Below, in pieces: positions 32,201 through 40,200 of a stretch of 64,000 nt of DNA. The position numbers and the translations under genes were made by a program. Source of the stretch: a bacterium (GTDB taxonomy: Bacteria > UBA10199 > 2-02-FULL-44-16 > JAAZCA01); NCBI GenBank assembly GCA_021810905.1, contig JAJZQH010000002.1, forward strand, positions 186,001 through 250,000. The letters run 5' to 3'. The notes beneath the pieces were generated by a model. That model was not told where the DNA came from. It searched no databases and saw nothing but the letters and a program-made list of their open reading frames with translations. Numbering within the stretch: position 1 is the first letter of the stretch; each line of letters starts with the position of its first letter.

Positions 32201-32761
32201 AGGGAGATCATATCCTCGAAGCTGCTCCGCGACGTGTATGAGAAAATCAGAGAAGATCGCGGCAATGAACAGTTGGCCGTTGTGCTGCCTTTAGAGCGAG
32301 TTGAGGGGTTTTCCGAAGAACGTTTCAAGTCATGCGTGCCTCTTATGTCGCTTAAAGCAGCGGCAAGCGGATTCGGCGATACGTCTGACGTTCAGTCAGA
32401 GGCGTGGGTTAAACCTAGATCATCGCGAAGGCTTCAGAAGGGTATGTTTGTCGCACAGGTTGTCGGGCACTCGATGGAACCGAGGATACCCGACGGTGCT
32501 TATTGCCTTTTTAAATCACCGGTGGAGGGTAGCCGGACAGGACGTATTTTGCTTGTCCAGCACAGAGATATCCATGATCCGGAAACAGGTGGATCGTATA
32601 CGGTAAAGATATTCGACAGCAGCGATGTTGATAAGGAAAGAGATGAACGAAAAGGGGCAATATATTTGAAGCCTCAGAATCCAGACTTTGAGCCTATAGC
32701 CCTCACTGAGGCCCAAGTGGATGAAATGAGAGTTATTGCTGAATTTGTTGAGGCGCTGTAG
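29270..32761 (+). CDS. hsdR: Type I restriction endonuclease subunit R with C-terminal S24/LexA-like domain
   Basis: 1163 residues. N-terminal nuclease domain with the RecB-type TVELKNPMSG motif; translocase with Walker A HSAGSGKSNSIAWL, VDEAHSSQG, FTATP and TLSRLNRTHPGK. The last 140 or so residues are a different domain: a CVPLMSLKAAASGFG entry, VGHSMEPRIPDG with Ser1068 in the catalytic SM position, and YTVKIF with Lys1113. These are the Ser-Lys dyad motifs of peptidase S24 (LexA, UmuD, phage repressors). Standard HsdR lacks this. It may allow self-cleavage or sensing of damage; that is inference. Ends 15 bp before nuoG. Confidence 0.92.
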   Translation: MPIDHRERAFEAAIEHHLITRGGFEAGDRDAFHFERGLFQQEVIAFIQSTQPNEWGYLADIQKEKAEETLLDDLCRALGSEHEGCLSVLRHGFKCFGKLFRVAYFAPASGLNPDTQRLYDANRLTVTRQLRYSAKHNNTIDVTLALNGIPIITVELKNPMSGQTWRHAVTQYKNDRDPTDLIFQFKKRTLVHFAVDTDEIYMTTRIAGRSTHFLPFNKGSDGGAGNPENLGGYKSSYLWEGVLERHSILDILARFIHLQIDEKKFGGKTVWRETMIFPRYHQLDCVRALVADARGSGSGTNYLVQHSAGSGKSNSIAWLAHRLASLHTEKDEKVFDSIIVVTDRVVLDQQLQNTIYQFEHKQGVVQKIDIDSTQLAAALSSGVPIVITTLQKFPFVTEKICDLPARRYAVIVDEAHSSQGGESATELKGVLAGAAIKEEARAKAEEDGLPDYEEEVLKAMAKRGRQPNIGFFAFTATPKYKTLEVFGTSGPDGKPRPFHLYSMRQAIEEGFILDVLQNYTTYKTYYRLIKSIEDDPKVDKRKAARALARFMSLHPHNIAQKTEVMIEHFRNFTMHKIGGKAKAMVVTSSRLHAVKYKQEFDKYISDKGYKGIKTLVAFSGTVIDPDAPTVEYTEVGMNKGIREKELPERFATEEYQVLLVAEKYQTGFDQPLLHTMYVDKRLSGIQAVQTLSRLNRTHPGKEDTFILDFVNEPEEILMAFQPFYERTLVGERAEPRQLYELQAKLDSHQVYYAAEIEEFCKVFYKPRQYQTPADHAQMNACIDSAVGRFNKLQEELQDEFRKSLAAYRNLYGLMSQIIPFQDSDLEKLYSYIRFLLTKLPMTSRGPIYKFDDEVTLKYYRLQKIGEGSIRLEPGKEEPISGPVSVGTGAVHGGEIELSKLIDILNERFGTEFKPADQLFFDSIREDAIADSALRQAALANTMENFGYVFSKALEGIFIDRMEQNEEITAKFMNEKEFREIISSKLLRDVYEKIREDRGNEQLAVVLPLERVEGFSEERFKSCVPLMSLKAAASGFGDTSDVQSEAWVKPRSSRRLQKGMFVAQVVGHSMEPRIPDGAYCLFKSPVEGSRTGRILLVQHRDIHDPETGGSYTVKIFDSSDVDKERDERKGAIYLKPQNPDFEPIALTEAQVDEMRVIAEFVEAL

Positions 32762-32776
32762 CTGGTATCAAAAGCT

Positions 32777-34210
32777 ATGAAACAAACAATGATCACCCTC
32801 ACTATCGACAACAGAGAAGTTACCGTGCCCAAGGGCACCACTGTGCTTGCGGCGGCGGATATGCTGGGCATCGCCATCCCGCGCTTCTGTCAGCACCCGA
32901 AGCTCGCAACACCCGGCAACTGCAGGATGTGCGTCGTGGAGGTTGAAGGCGCGGCGGATCTTGTTATTTCGTGCAGGGAGCCTGTGCGCGAAGGGATGGT
33001 CGTGCGCACGGATACGCACGAGGTGAGGCGCGCGCGCGCGGACGTTCTGGAGTTCATGCTCCTCAACCACCCGCTCGATTGCCCGGTGTGCGATCAGTCC
33101 GGAGAGTGCGCGCTACAGGAATTTTATTTCGAGCATTCACTCAAGCCCTCGCGTTTCAAAGATCCGAAGGTGCGAAAGGTAAAGGCAAAGAGGATCGGTC
33201 CCCACGTGATGCTCGATGCCGAGCGCTGCGTAGAGTGCACGCGCTGCGTGCGCTTCTGCGATGAGGTGGTGGGCCGACACGAAATCGGCCTCTATAACCG
33301 CGGCGATCGCACCGAAATCGGAGTCGCAGAAGGGCGCGAGTTCTCGAACGCGTATTCGCTCTGCGCAGTGGACATCTGTCCCGTAGGCGCCCTCACCTCG
33401 GTGGATTTCAGGTTTAAAAAGCGCGTGTGGGAGCTGTCGACTTCGCCCACGATATGTACTGGATGCAGCCGCGGGTGCAACGTGTGGCTCGATCACGCGG
33501 ATGGAATTCCGTACCGGATGAGGCCGCGCGAGAACGATGCGGTTAACGGGATGTGGATGTGCGACGCGGGCCGCATGACGTACAAGGCGCTCCTCGATTT
33601 GCGGCGCGTGCTAACACCGCAGATTCCGAACGACGGCGAGACAGTTGCCGTGAGCTGGGATGCGGCGCTTGCCAGGATCAGCGGGCTAGTGGCGAGTAAG
33701 GCCGCATCCGAAGTGGCGGTTATCCTATCCGCGCTCGCGTCCATAGAGGAGAACGAGGCGTTTGCACGCCTGGGCAGGGAAGTTTTATCAGCGAAGCGAC
33801 TGCTCTATTCAGGCGCAACGGAGGACCGCTCGTTTGGAGATGCAATTCTGCGCCGCGCGGAGCTCTCACCAAATCTTGCCGGTGTTTTGAAAATAGCGGA
33901 AGGGCCGGTGCGCGACCTGCCCAGTGGGGCCGGGCTTGTGATCCTCGAAGAACCCACGCCGGACGACCTCATCACCATCGTCGATTCAAGGCCCGCGTGG
34001 ATTCTGCTCGCCGCCTCCATGAGGCCCGCGAGCGCGAGGTGGGCGGACGTCGTGCTCCCGCGCGCAACTCACTTCGAGCAGGGCGGAACGTACGTGAATT
34101 GCGACGGCATCAACCAGAAGAGCGATGCTATTTTTCCGCTGCGCGGGGAATCTGTTTCAGGAATTGAGATCGCAAGGTGGATAGAAGAATGCGGTTCCCC
34201 CCCTTTGTAA
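32777..34210 (+). CDS. nuoG: NADH-quinone oxidoreductase subunit G (short form)
   Basis: 477 residues, much shorter than the 700-900 typical. The N-terminal 2Fe-2S ferredoxin domain has FCQHP..GNCRMCVVEV; then the LDCPVCDQSGECALQ cluster motif, a ferredoxin-like CVECTRCVRFC and AVDICPVGAL, and a 4Fe-4S CTGCSRGCN like that of molybdopterin oxidoreductases. The following pseudo-molybdopterin domain is strongly shortened, but its ending is recognisable (WADVVLPRATHFEQGGTYVN). The final SPPL and stop derive from palindrome E copy 2. An alternative start is the ATG at 32789. Separated from nuoF by the R-M cassette. Confidence 0.93.
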   Translation: MKQTMITLTIDNREVTVPKGTTVLAAADMLGIAIPRFCQHPKLATPGNCRMCVVEVEGAADLVISCREPVREGMVVRTDTHEVRRARADVLEFMLLNHPLDCPVCDQSGECALQEFYFEHSLKPSRFKDPKVRKVKAKRIGPHVMLDAERCVECTRCVRFCDEVVGRHEIGLYNRGDRTEIGVAEGREFSNAYSLCAVDICPVGALTSVDFRFKKRVWELSTSPTICTGCSRGCNVWLDHADGIPYRMRPRENDAVNGMWMCDAGRMTYKALLDLRRVLTPQIPNDGETVAVSWDAALARISGLVASKAASEVAVILSALASIEENEAFARLGREVLSAKRLLYSGATEDRSFGDAILRRAELSPNLAGVLKIAEGPVRDLPSGAGLVILEEPTPDDLITIVDSRPAWILLAASMRPASARWADVVLPRATHFEQGGTYVNCDGINQKSDAIFPLRGESVSGIEIARWIEECGSPPL

Positions 34211-34273
34211 GGGGGAGTTAGAGGGGGTAGATCATGGTCTACCCCTCCCATCCTCCCCTTACAAAGGGGAGGA
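34195..34273. repeat. Palindromic repeat E, copy 2
   Basis: Same palindrome as 9263-9347 (CCCCCTTTGTAAGGGGG..GGTAGATCATGGTCTACC..CCCCTTACAAAGGGGAGG). Provides the nuoG stop; also ends the reading frame in SPPL as in metH. Confidence 0.9.
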
Positions 34274-34319
34274 GAACATCGTAAGTATACTAGGCAACGC
34301 TCAGGAGAATGGGCATAAG

Positions 34320-35582
34320 ATGAACGCAATGGATATCTCAATCGCGGCAGCCAGGGCCGTCGTCATCTTCGGGCTCGTGCTCTCGCTCATACCGGTGCTC
34401 ATCTGGATGGAGCGCAAGGGCGCGGCATACATCCAGGACCGCAGGGGCCCCAACCGCGCGCACATACTGGGTTTCCGCCTTGGCGGGCTCGTGCACATGC
34501 TGGCTGACGCGCTCAAGCTCCTCACAAAGGAAGAGGTGACTGCCGCCGGCGTGATGAAGCCGCTCGTATTCCTGGCCCCGGCCCTGGCCTTTTTCGCCGC
34601 TACTGCAACGGTAGCAGCGGTGCCGTTTTCCGGGCCGATCTCCGTGGCAGGACAGACGCTCACGCTGGAAGTAGCGAATATGAAGGCGGGTCTCGTCTAC
34701 GTCCTGGCGATTTCGTCGCTAGGCGCGTATGCGCTGCTGCTTGCCGGCGTCACCTCACAGACGAGTTATTCATTCCTGGGCGCCATGCGCGCCGCCTCTC
34801 AATTCATAAGTTATGAACTGGCGCTGGGAATGGCAGCGCTCGCGCTCTTCCTCGTCGCGGGATCGCTCTCGCTCACGGATATCGCGGCCGATCAGGGAGC
34901 AGTGCTGTGGCGCTGGAACGCCTTTCGCCAGCCGCTGGCGTTTTTGATCTTCATGGCCGCGCTCTTTGCAGAGGCATCGAGGCTCCCGTTCGATCTGCCG
35001 GAGGGCGATTCGGAGATCGTCGGATATCACGTGGAATACAGCAGCATGCGATTTGCGATGTTCTTCATGGCCGAATACGCGCACATCATCGTTGGCTCCG
35101 CAGTTGTGGCGGCGCTCTTCTTCGGAGGGTGGAATATCCCATTTGCAGATCAGGGGTTGATCGCCGCAAACGCCGAACGCATAGCAGCCGTAGCGTGGCC
35201 GATTGCGGCGGTAGTGCTGATGCTGGCTGGCGCATCGATCGCGCAGAGGTTCAAGAAGAGGTTTGGCGATTTGAGGGATTACGAGCCCGTCATGATCGGA
35301 TTGCCGATGATGATTGCGGGTGTCACTCTCGCAATTCTCTACGCACCGCTGGGCGACGTTATTCTTTCGACCAGGTGGCTGCCGGCTGCGGTGACTTTCG
35401 TACTGGGATTTACAGCGGTGCTCGCGAAGACGTTGCTCATAGCGTCGGTCTTCGTCTGGGTGAGATGGACCTTGCCGCGTTTCAGATACGATCAGGTGAT
35501 GGCATTCGGATGGAAGATACTGCTGCCTGCCGGCATGCTGAATCTCGTCGTAACGGCGGCAATAATGTTGTATCTTGGCTAA
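34320..35582 (+). CDS. nuoH: NADH-quinone oxidoreductase subunit H
   Basis: 420 residues, nine or more membrane helices. Forms the quinone chamber and links the peripheral arm to the proton pumps. Motifs: WMERKGAAYIQDRRGPNRAH in the first loop, KLLTKEE, and the E-rich EASRLPFDLPEGDSEIVGYH loop with YSSMRFAMFFMAEY. Somewhat longer than the usual 330-350 owing to extra C-terminal helices. AGGAG lies about ten bases upstream of the ATG. nuoI, which normally follows, is absent. Confidence 0.95.
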   Translation: MNAMDISIAAARAVVIFGLVLSLIPVLIWMERKGAAYIQDRRGPNRAHILGFRLGGLVHMLADALKLLTKEEVTAAGVMKPLVFLAPALAFFAATATVAAVPFSGPISVAGQTLTLEVANMKAGLVYVLAISSLGAYALLLAGVTSQTSYSFLGAMRAASQFISYELALGMAALALFLVAGSLSLTDIAADQGAVLWRWNAFRQPLAFLIFMAALFAEASRLPFDLPEGDSEIVGYHVEYSSMRFAMFFMAEYAHIIVGSAVVAALFFGGWNIPFADQGLIAANAERIAAVAWPIAAVVLMLAGASIAQRFKKRFGDLRDYEPVMIGLPMMIAGVTLAILYAPLGDVILSTRWLPAAVTFVLGFTAVLAKTLLIASVFVWVRWTLPRFRYDQVMAFGWKILLPAGMLNLVVTAAIMLYLG

Positions 35583-35589
35583 AAGATAC

Positions 35590-35672
35590 AGACGCCAGCA
35601 AGGCTTTATAAACAAGTAATGCTTTTCGTTGCTGGCCTTGCTGGCGTTTCTCGCGTTGCTGGCAGCCTTTGC
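35590..35672. repeat. Repeat G, copy 1, at the place of nuoI
   Basis: GCCAGCAAGG..CGTTGCTGGCCTTGCTGGCG..CGTTGCTGGC palindromic words. About 30 of 37 bases of the right half match 61704-61740. Lies between nuoH and nuoJ. Confidence 0.65.
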
Positions 35673-35686
35673 AGTTGGAGCGATAT

Positions 35687-36224
35687 GATCGAAGCGATAC
35701 TCTTCTATTTTCTTGCGGCGTGCGCGGTCGTCTCCGCCGTGGGCACGATCACGCGCATCAATCCGCTCATGAGCGCGCTCTGGCTCGTGGCGGCGCTGCT
35801 TTCGCTGGCAGGCCTGTATGGTGCGCTCGCGGCGCCGCTCGTGGCGGCGATTCAGGTCATAGTAGCAGCCGGCGCCGTCATGGTTCTCATACTATTCGTG
35901 GTCATGATGACGGACCGCGGTCCGGAGGGGATGAGGCCTCGCGCGATACGCTTCAGCAAGATGCTGGGCGCGCTGGCCGCGGCGTATCTCGCGATAGTCA
36001 TGATCGTGGCGGTCGCCGTGCCGCCGTTCGTAGCTTCGCCCGCCAGCGGCGGTTATTACGAATCGCCGGTGACGCTCGGAGGGTTCGTCGCAGGAAAGTA
36101 TGCCGCCGCGTTCGAGCTCGCTGGCGTGATGCTGCTGGTCGCCGCACTCTCCGTGATCACCATAGCAAAGTGGGGCGAGAGGACGCGATCGGACGATGAT
36201 GATTGCGAGGAGGCGCTGTCATGA
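35687..36224 (+). CDS. nuoJ: NADH-quinone oxidoreductase subunit J
   Basis: 178 residues from the ATG at 35687; upstream in-frame starts fall in a repeat. Membrane subunit with about five helices; QVIVAAGAVMVLILFVVMM is the conserved third helix. The C-terminal tail is acidic (RTRSDDDDCEEALS). The stop overlaps nuoK by four bases. Confidence 0.93.
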
Positions 36225-36526
36225 CCGTTACGTTGCAGCACTATCTCGCGCTGGCAGTGGTCCTCTTTGCGATAGGCGCCACGGGCGCGGTGGTGCGGCG
36301 CAACGTCCTGCAGATCTTCATGTCTATAGAGATAATGTTCGGCGCTGCGGGACTCGCCCTTCTGGCGTTCGCGCGCTGGAACCTGTTGCCTGAGGGGCAG
36401 GCGGTGGTGCTCTTCTTCATTGCGGTCATGGCTGCGGAGGCGGCAGTGGGCCTTTCGCTGGTAGTGGCGCTCTTCCGCAGACGACGTACGCTCTTCGTGG
36501 ACGATATGAGATTGCTCAGAGGGTGA
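36221..36526 (+). CDS. nuoK: NADH-quinone oxidoreductase subunit K
   Basis: 101 residues from the ATGA overlap with nuoJ. Three helices with the conserved Glu pair for proton transfer (FMSIEIMFGAAGLALLAF; VMAAEAAVGLSLVVALFRRR). Standard length for the family. Confidence 0.94.
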   Translation: MTVTLQHYLALAVVLFAIGATGAVVRRNVLQIFMSIEIMFGAAGLALLAFARWNLLPEGQAVVLFFIAVMAAEAAVGLSLVVALFRRRRTLFVDDMRLLRG

Positions 36527-36527
36527 G

Positions 36528-38513
36528 ATGCTGGATCTGATCTACCAACACATAACGCTCCAGGGCCTCATCTGGCTCGTGCCGACGCTTCCTCTCTGCG
36601 GAGCGGCGGGCATAGGTCTTATCGCCATGTTCTGTGCGCGCAGCGAAGGCGCCAAGTTTAGAAATTTCGCCTCTTTCGCGGGCTGCCTCATGCCCGCGCT
36701 GTCATTCGCAGCCTGCGTGGTACTCTTCTTCACGCTCACGGGTTTTGAGGCCACCGAGCCGTCGGCGATAACCGGTCCGCTCTTCCGTTGGGCCGCGCTC
36801 CCCACGCTCTTTGTGGACGTAGGTCTCAAGGTCGACCAACTTTCGCTCGTCATGGCGCTCATGGTCTCGGGCGTGGGCTTGCTCGTCCATATTTATTCCG
36901 TTGGATACATGTGGCACGACGAGGGCTATCTGCGATACTTCGCGCTGCTCAATCTGTTTCTGTTTTTCATGCTGCTGCTCGTTCTCGCAGACAACCTGGT
37001 CGTCATGTTTGTGGGCTGGGAGGGCGTTTCGCTCTGTTCGTGGCTGCTCATCAGCTTCTGGTTTGAAGACGCGGCAAAGGCGCGCGCAGGTGCAAAGGCG
37101 TTTATCGTCAACCGAATCGGCGACGCGGGATTTCTGCTCGGGATGTTTTTGATCTACGGCGCCATGTCCGCGGCAGGGGCGCCGGCGGAATCGGGGTATT
37201 TTAATTTCGAGAGCATGCAGCGCTACGGGATCTATTTCGTACCGGTCGCCACCGCGATATCGCTGCTGCTCTTTGCTGGCGCAATCGGCAAGTCCGCACA
37301 GATACCGCTCTACGTCTGGCTCCCCGACGCAATGGCGGGCCCCACTCCTGTTTCGGCGCTGATCCACGCGGCGACGATGGTCACGGCCGGCGTGTACATG
37401 GTGGTGAGGCTCAACTTCATATTCGTGCTCTCGCCGATCGCGCTTGAGACTATCGCCGTCATAGGAGCTGCTACCGCCATATTCGCTGCGATACTGGGGC
37501 TCGCGGAGACCGACCTCAAGAAGATACTCGCTTATTCCACGATCTCGCAGATAGGCTACATGTTCCTCGCGGTTGGAGTCGGGGCATTCACCGTTGCGAT
37601 CTTTCACCTCGTGACCCATGCCTTTTTCAAGTCGCTGCTATTCCTCACCGCCGGCAGCGCGATCACGGCCCTCTCCGGCGAGCAGGATATCCGCCGCATG
37701 GGCGGTCTGAAGAGACGTATGCCCATCACCGCGTGGTCCTTCGTGATGGGCTCGGCGGCGCTCGCTGGAATCGCGCCCGCGTCCGGTTTTTTCAGCAAAG
37801 ACGCGATCCTATGGCAGGCCTACGAGCGAGGGCACGGAGCGCTCTGGGCTATGGGGTTTCTGGGAGCGGGCCTGACCGCATTCTACATATTTCGCGCAGC
37901 CGGCTCAGTCTTCTTCGGAGAGAGCGCAACTTCGGCCGAGCGATACAAGCGCGCGGCCGAGCCGCCATTTTCAATGGTAGTGCCGATAATGCTCCTGGCC
38001 ACGCTGGTCGCGTTTGCCGGAATACTCGGCGTTCCTCTTGCGTTCGGCGGAAGCAACATGCTGTGCACGTGGCTTGGCGGGCTCATACCATCGGAGCTTT
38101 CGCGTGCGCCCTCGGAGGGCTCGCGCGGAGTCGAGATAGTTCTCATGGCCGTAACGCTGCTCTGGTCGCTGCATTTTTCCGTACTGGGCTGGCTCATCTA
38201 CGCGCAGAAGCGCGACTGGCCGCAGCGCGTCGCCAGGCGCGTAGCGCCGCTGGCGAGGCTCGTATCGAAACGCTTCTACGTGGATGAAATTTACGACCGC
38301 ACGATCGTTCGTCCGCTGATTTGGATCTCGCGAAAGATACTCTGGCAGGGTATCGACGATACGGTCGTGGACGGGATCGCGGTGGAGGGCACGGCCCGGG
38401 CTGCCGGCCTCTTCGGAGCGCTGGCGTCTGCCGCAGAGACCGGAATACTGCAGCACTATCTGCTCTACTTTTTGATTGGAGCGGTGCTTATTGTCGGATT
38501 TGTCACTCTATAA
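36528..38513 (+). CDS. nuoL: NADH-quinone oxidoreductase subunit L
   Basis: 661 residues. Antiporter-like proton-pumping subunit at the distal end of the membrane arm. Motifs: GVGLLVHIYSVGYM, FVGWEGVSLCSWLLISFW with the key Glu, WLPDAMAGPTPVSALIHAAT with helix-7 Lys/His context, and a C-terminal lateral helix region. Starts immediately after nuoK. Confidence 0.95.
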   Translation: MLDLIYQHITLQGLIWLVPTLPLCGAAGIGLIAMFCARSEGAKFRNFASFAGCLMPALSFAACVVLFFTLTGFEATEPSAITGPLFRWAALPTLFVDVGLKVDQLSLVMALMVSGVGLLVHIYSVGYMWHDEGYLRYFALLNLFLFFMLLLVLADNLVVMFVGWEGVSLCSWLLISFWFEDAAKARAGAKAFIVNRIGDAGFLLGMFLIYGAMSAAGAPAESGYFNFESMQRYGIYFVPVATAISLLLFAGAIGKSAQIPLYVWLPDAMAGPTPVSALIHAATMVTAGVYMVVRLNFIFVLSPIALETIAVIGAATAIFAAILGLAETDLKKILAYSTISQIGYMFLAVGVGAFTVAIFHLVTHAFFKSLLFLTAGSAITALSGEQDIRRMGGLKRRMPITAWSFVMGSAALAGIAPASGFFSKDAILWQAYERGHGALWAMGFLGAGLTAFYIFRAAGSVFFGESATSAERYKRAAEPPFSMVVPIMLLATLVAFAGILGVPLAFGGSNMLCTWLGGLIPSELSRAPSEGSRGVEIVLMAVTLLWSLHFSVLGWLIYAQKRDWPQRVARRVAPLARLVSKRFYVDEIYDRTIVRPLIWISRKILWQGIDDTVVDGIAVEGTARAAGLFGALASAAETGILQHYLLYFLIGAVLIVGFVTL

Positions 38514-38514
38514 A

Positions 38515-38606
38515 GATCGTTGATCGTGGTTCGTGATTCGTGGTTCGAAACCCGCTCAGGTTTTTACGATCCGCGATCCGCGATCCACGAGTCACGATCC
38601 ACGAGA
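38515..38606. repeat. Iterated-word palindrome B, copy 2
   Basis: Seven-base words ATCGTGG, TTCGTGA, TTCGTGG, then loop AACCCGCTCAGGTTTTT (the inverse of copy 1's loop), then GATCCGC, GATCCAC words. Occupies the nuoL-nuoM gap. Confidence 0.87.
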
Positions 38607-38619
38607 GAGCCATCAAGGC

Positions 38620-40200
38620 ATGGACACGATACTTGATACAATCGCATCGATCCTGAGCCGGCACATGCTCAGCGCGGCGATATTTCTGCCGCTGCTTGCG
38701 GCGCTGGTCACTGCGGCTATCCCTTCGCGCAGCGAGAAGGCCATACGCTCCTTCGCGCTCGCCGCGTCGCTGGCCACGCTCGCCCTGTGCGCCATTGTCT
38801 TCGCGCGCGTCAAGGGCACCGGTGAGTTTGAACTCATGGAGACCGTGTCGTGGATGCCGTCGCTGGGAATTCGCTATCGCGTGGGAGTGGACGGCGCGTC
38901 TGCGATGCTAATGCTCATGACAGCACTCCTCGGCACCGCCGGCATCCTGGCTTCGTGGCGCGAGATTGCGGCGCGGGTGAGTCTCTTCCACGTCCTCATA
39001 CTGATCGCCGAGTGCAGCCTGCTCGGCGTCTTCGCGGCGATCGACATGTTCCTCTTCTTCGTATTCTGGGAGGCAGTGCTCGTGCCGATGTATTTCATCA
39101 TCGGAATATGGGGGAGCGGCAACAGCTCCGCCGCTGCAATCAAATTCGTCATCTTCACCATGGCTGGAAGCGTGCTGCTGCTCATAGGCATACTCTATGC
39201 CGGCGGCGCTGCAGGATCGTTCGACCTGGTGGAGTGGCTTAGGCACAGGTTCAGCGCGCGCGAGCAGCTCTGGCTCTTTGCGGCGTTCGCCATAGGATTC
39301 GCGGTTAAGGTGCCGATAGTGGGCCTGCACACGTGGCTTCCGGACGCGCATTCCGAAGCGCCGACGGCGGGGAGCGTGCTGCTGGCCGGCGCGCTGCTCA
39401 AGATGGGCGGATACGGTTTCTTCAGGATAGCGATGCCTCTCTTTCCCGTGGCCGTGGCGCAGTATGCGCCGATATTCCTCACGCTCGCCGTGATCGGCGT
39501 GATCGCCGGGGCTTTGCTGGCCATGGTACAGACGGATTTGAAACGGCTCATCGCGTATTCTTCCATCTCGCACATGGGCTTTGTGATGCTCGGGCTCTGG
39601 GCGCTAGACGGGCAGGCTGCCGCGGGCGCGGTGCTCGGCATGGTCAACCACGGGCTGGTGACGGGCGCGCTCTTCCTCATAGCCGGCATGCTCTACGAGA
39701 GGAGGAAGACGCGAATGATCGCGGACTTCGGCGGGAGCGGAAGGTCGATGCCGATGATAGCCGTGGCGTTCGTGTTCATGTCGCTCGCCTCCATGGGCCT
39801 TCCCGGACTGAACTGGTTTGCGAGCGAGTTTTTGATCCTGCTGGGCGCGTTTCAGACCAGGACCGCTTTCGCCGCAATCGCTGTAACGGGCGTTGTCCTG
39901 ACGGCTGCATATTTTTTGTGGGCGATACAGAGAATTTTCATGGGGCCGCTCGCGCATGAGGAAGAGCGAAAGATGTGGGACCTGCGCGCCAGGGAATATG
40001 CCGTTCTGCTTCCGATAGCGGCGCTCGTCATCATGATAGGCGTGAAGCCGCAGGCGGCGCTCAAAAAGATCTGGAAGCCGTCGGAGGCATTTGTCTCCCT
40101 TTCAAAAAGAGTGGAGATGATCGTCCCTGCGGGAGTGTCATCGCTGACTCCCAATGACCAAATCCCAATGACGAATGAAATAACAATATGGAATCGCTGA
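38620..40200 (+). CDS. nuoM: NADH-quinone oxidoreductase subunit M
   Basis: 526 residues. The ATG at 38620 fits the family N-terminus; an in-frame upstream ATG at 38533 would read through palindrome B. Antiporter-like pump: FFVFWEAVLVPMYFIIGIWG with the conserved Glu, KVPIVGLHTWLPDAHSEAPT and SSISHMGFVMLGL. The last 20 or so residues (LTPNDQIPMTNEITIWNR) are hydrophilic and encoded by an AATGACC-type repeat, so not native. Overlaps nuoN by 13 bases. Confidence 0.95.
   Translation: MDTILDTIASILSRHMLSAAIFLPLLAALVTAAIPSRSEKAIRSFALAASLATLALCAIVFARVKGTGEFELMETVSWMPSLGIRYRVGVDGASAMLMLMTALLGTAGILASWREIAARVSLFHVLILIAECSLLGVFAAIDMFLFFVFWEAVLVPMYFIIGIWGSGNSSAAAIKFVIFTMAGSVLLLIGILYAGGAAGSFDLVEWLRHRFSAREQLWLFAAFAIGFAVKVPIVGLHTWLPDAHSEAPTAGSVLLAGALLKMGGYGFFRIAMPLFPVAVAQYAPIFLTLAVIGVIAGALLAMVQTDLKRLIAYSSISHMGFVMLGLWALDGQAAAGAVLGMVNHGLVTGALFLIAGMLYERRKTRMIADFGGSGRSMPMIAVAFVFMSLASMGLPGLNWFASEFLILLGAFQTRTAFAAIAVTGVVLTAAYFLWAIQRIFMGPLAHEEERKMWDLRAREYAVLLPIAALVIMIGVKPQAALKKIWKPSEAFVSLSKRVEMIVPAGVSSLTPNDQIPMTNEITIWNR
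40148..40190. repeat. AATGACC-word repeat at the nuoM/nuoN overlap
   Basis: TCCCAATGACCAAA then TCCCAATGACGAAT: a 14-base unit (two 7-base words) that encodes the NuoM tail and leads into the nuoN start. Only one arm is present. Confidence 0.6.
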
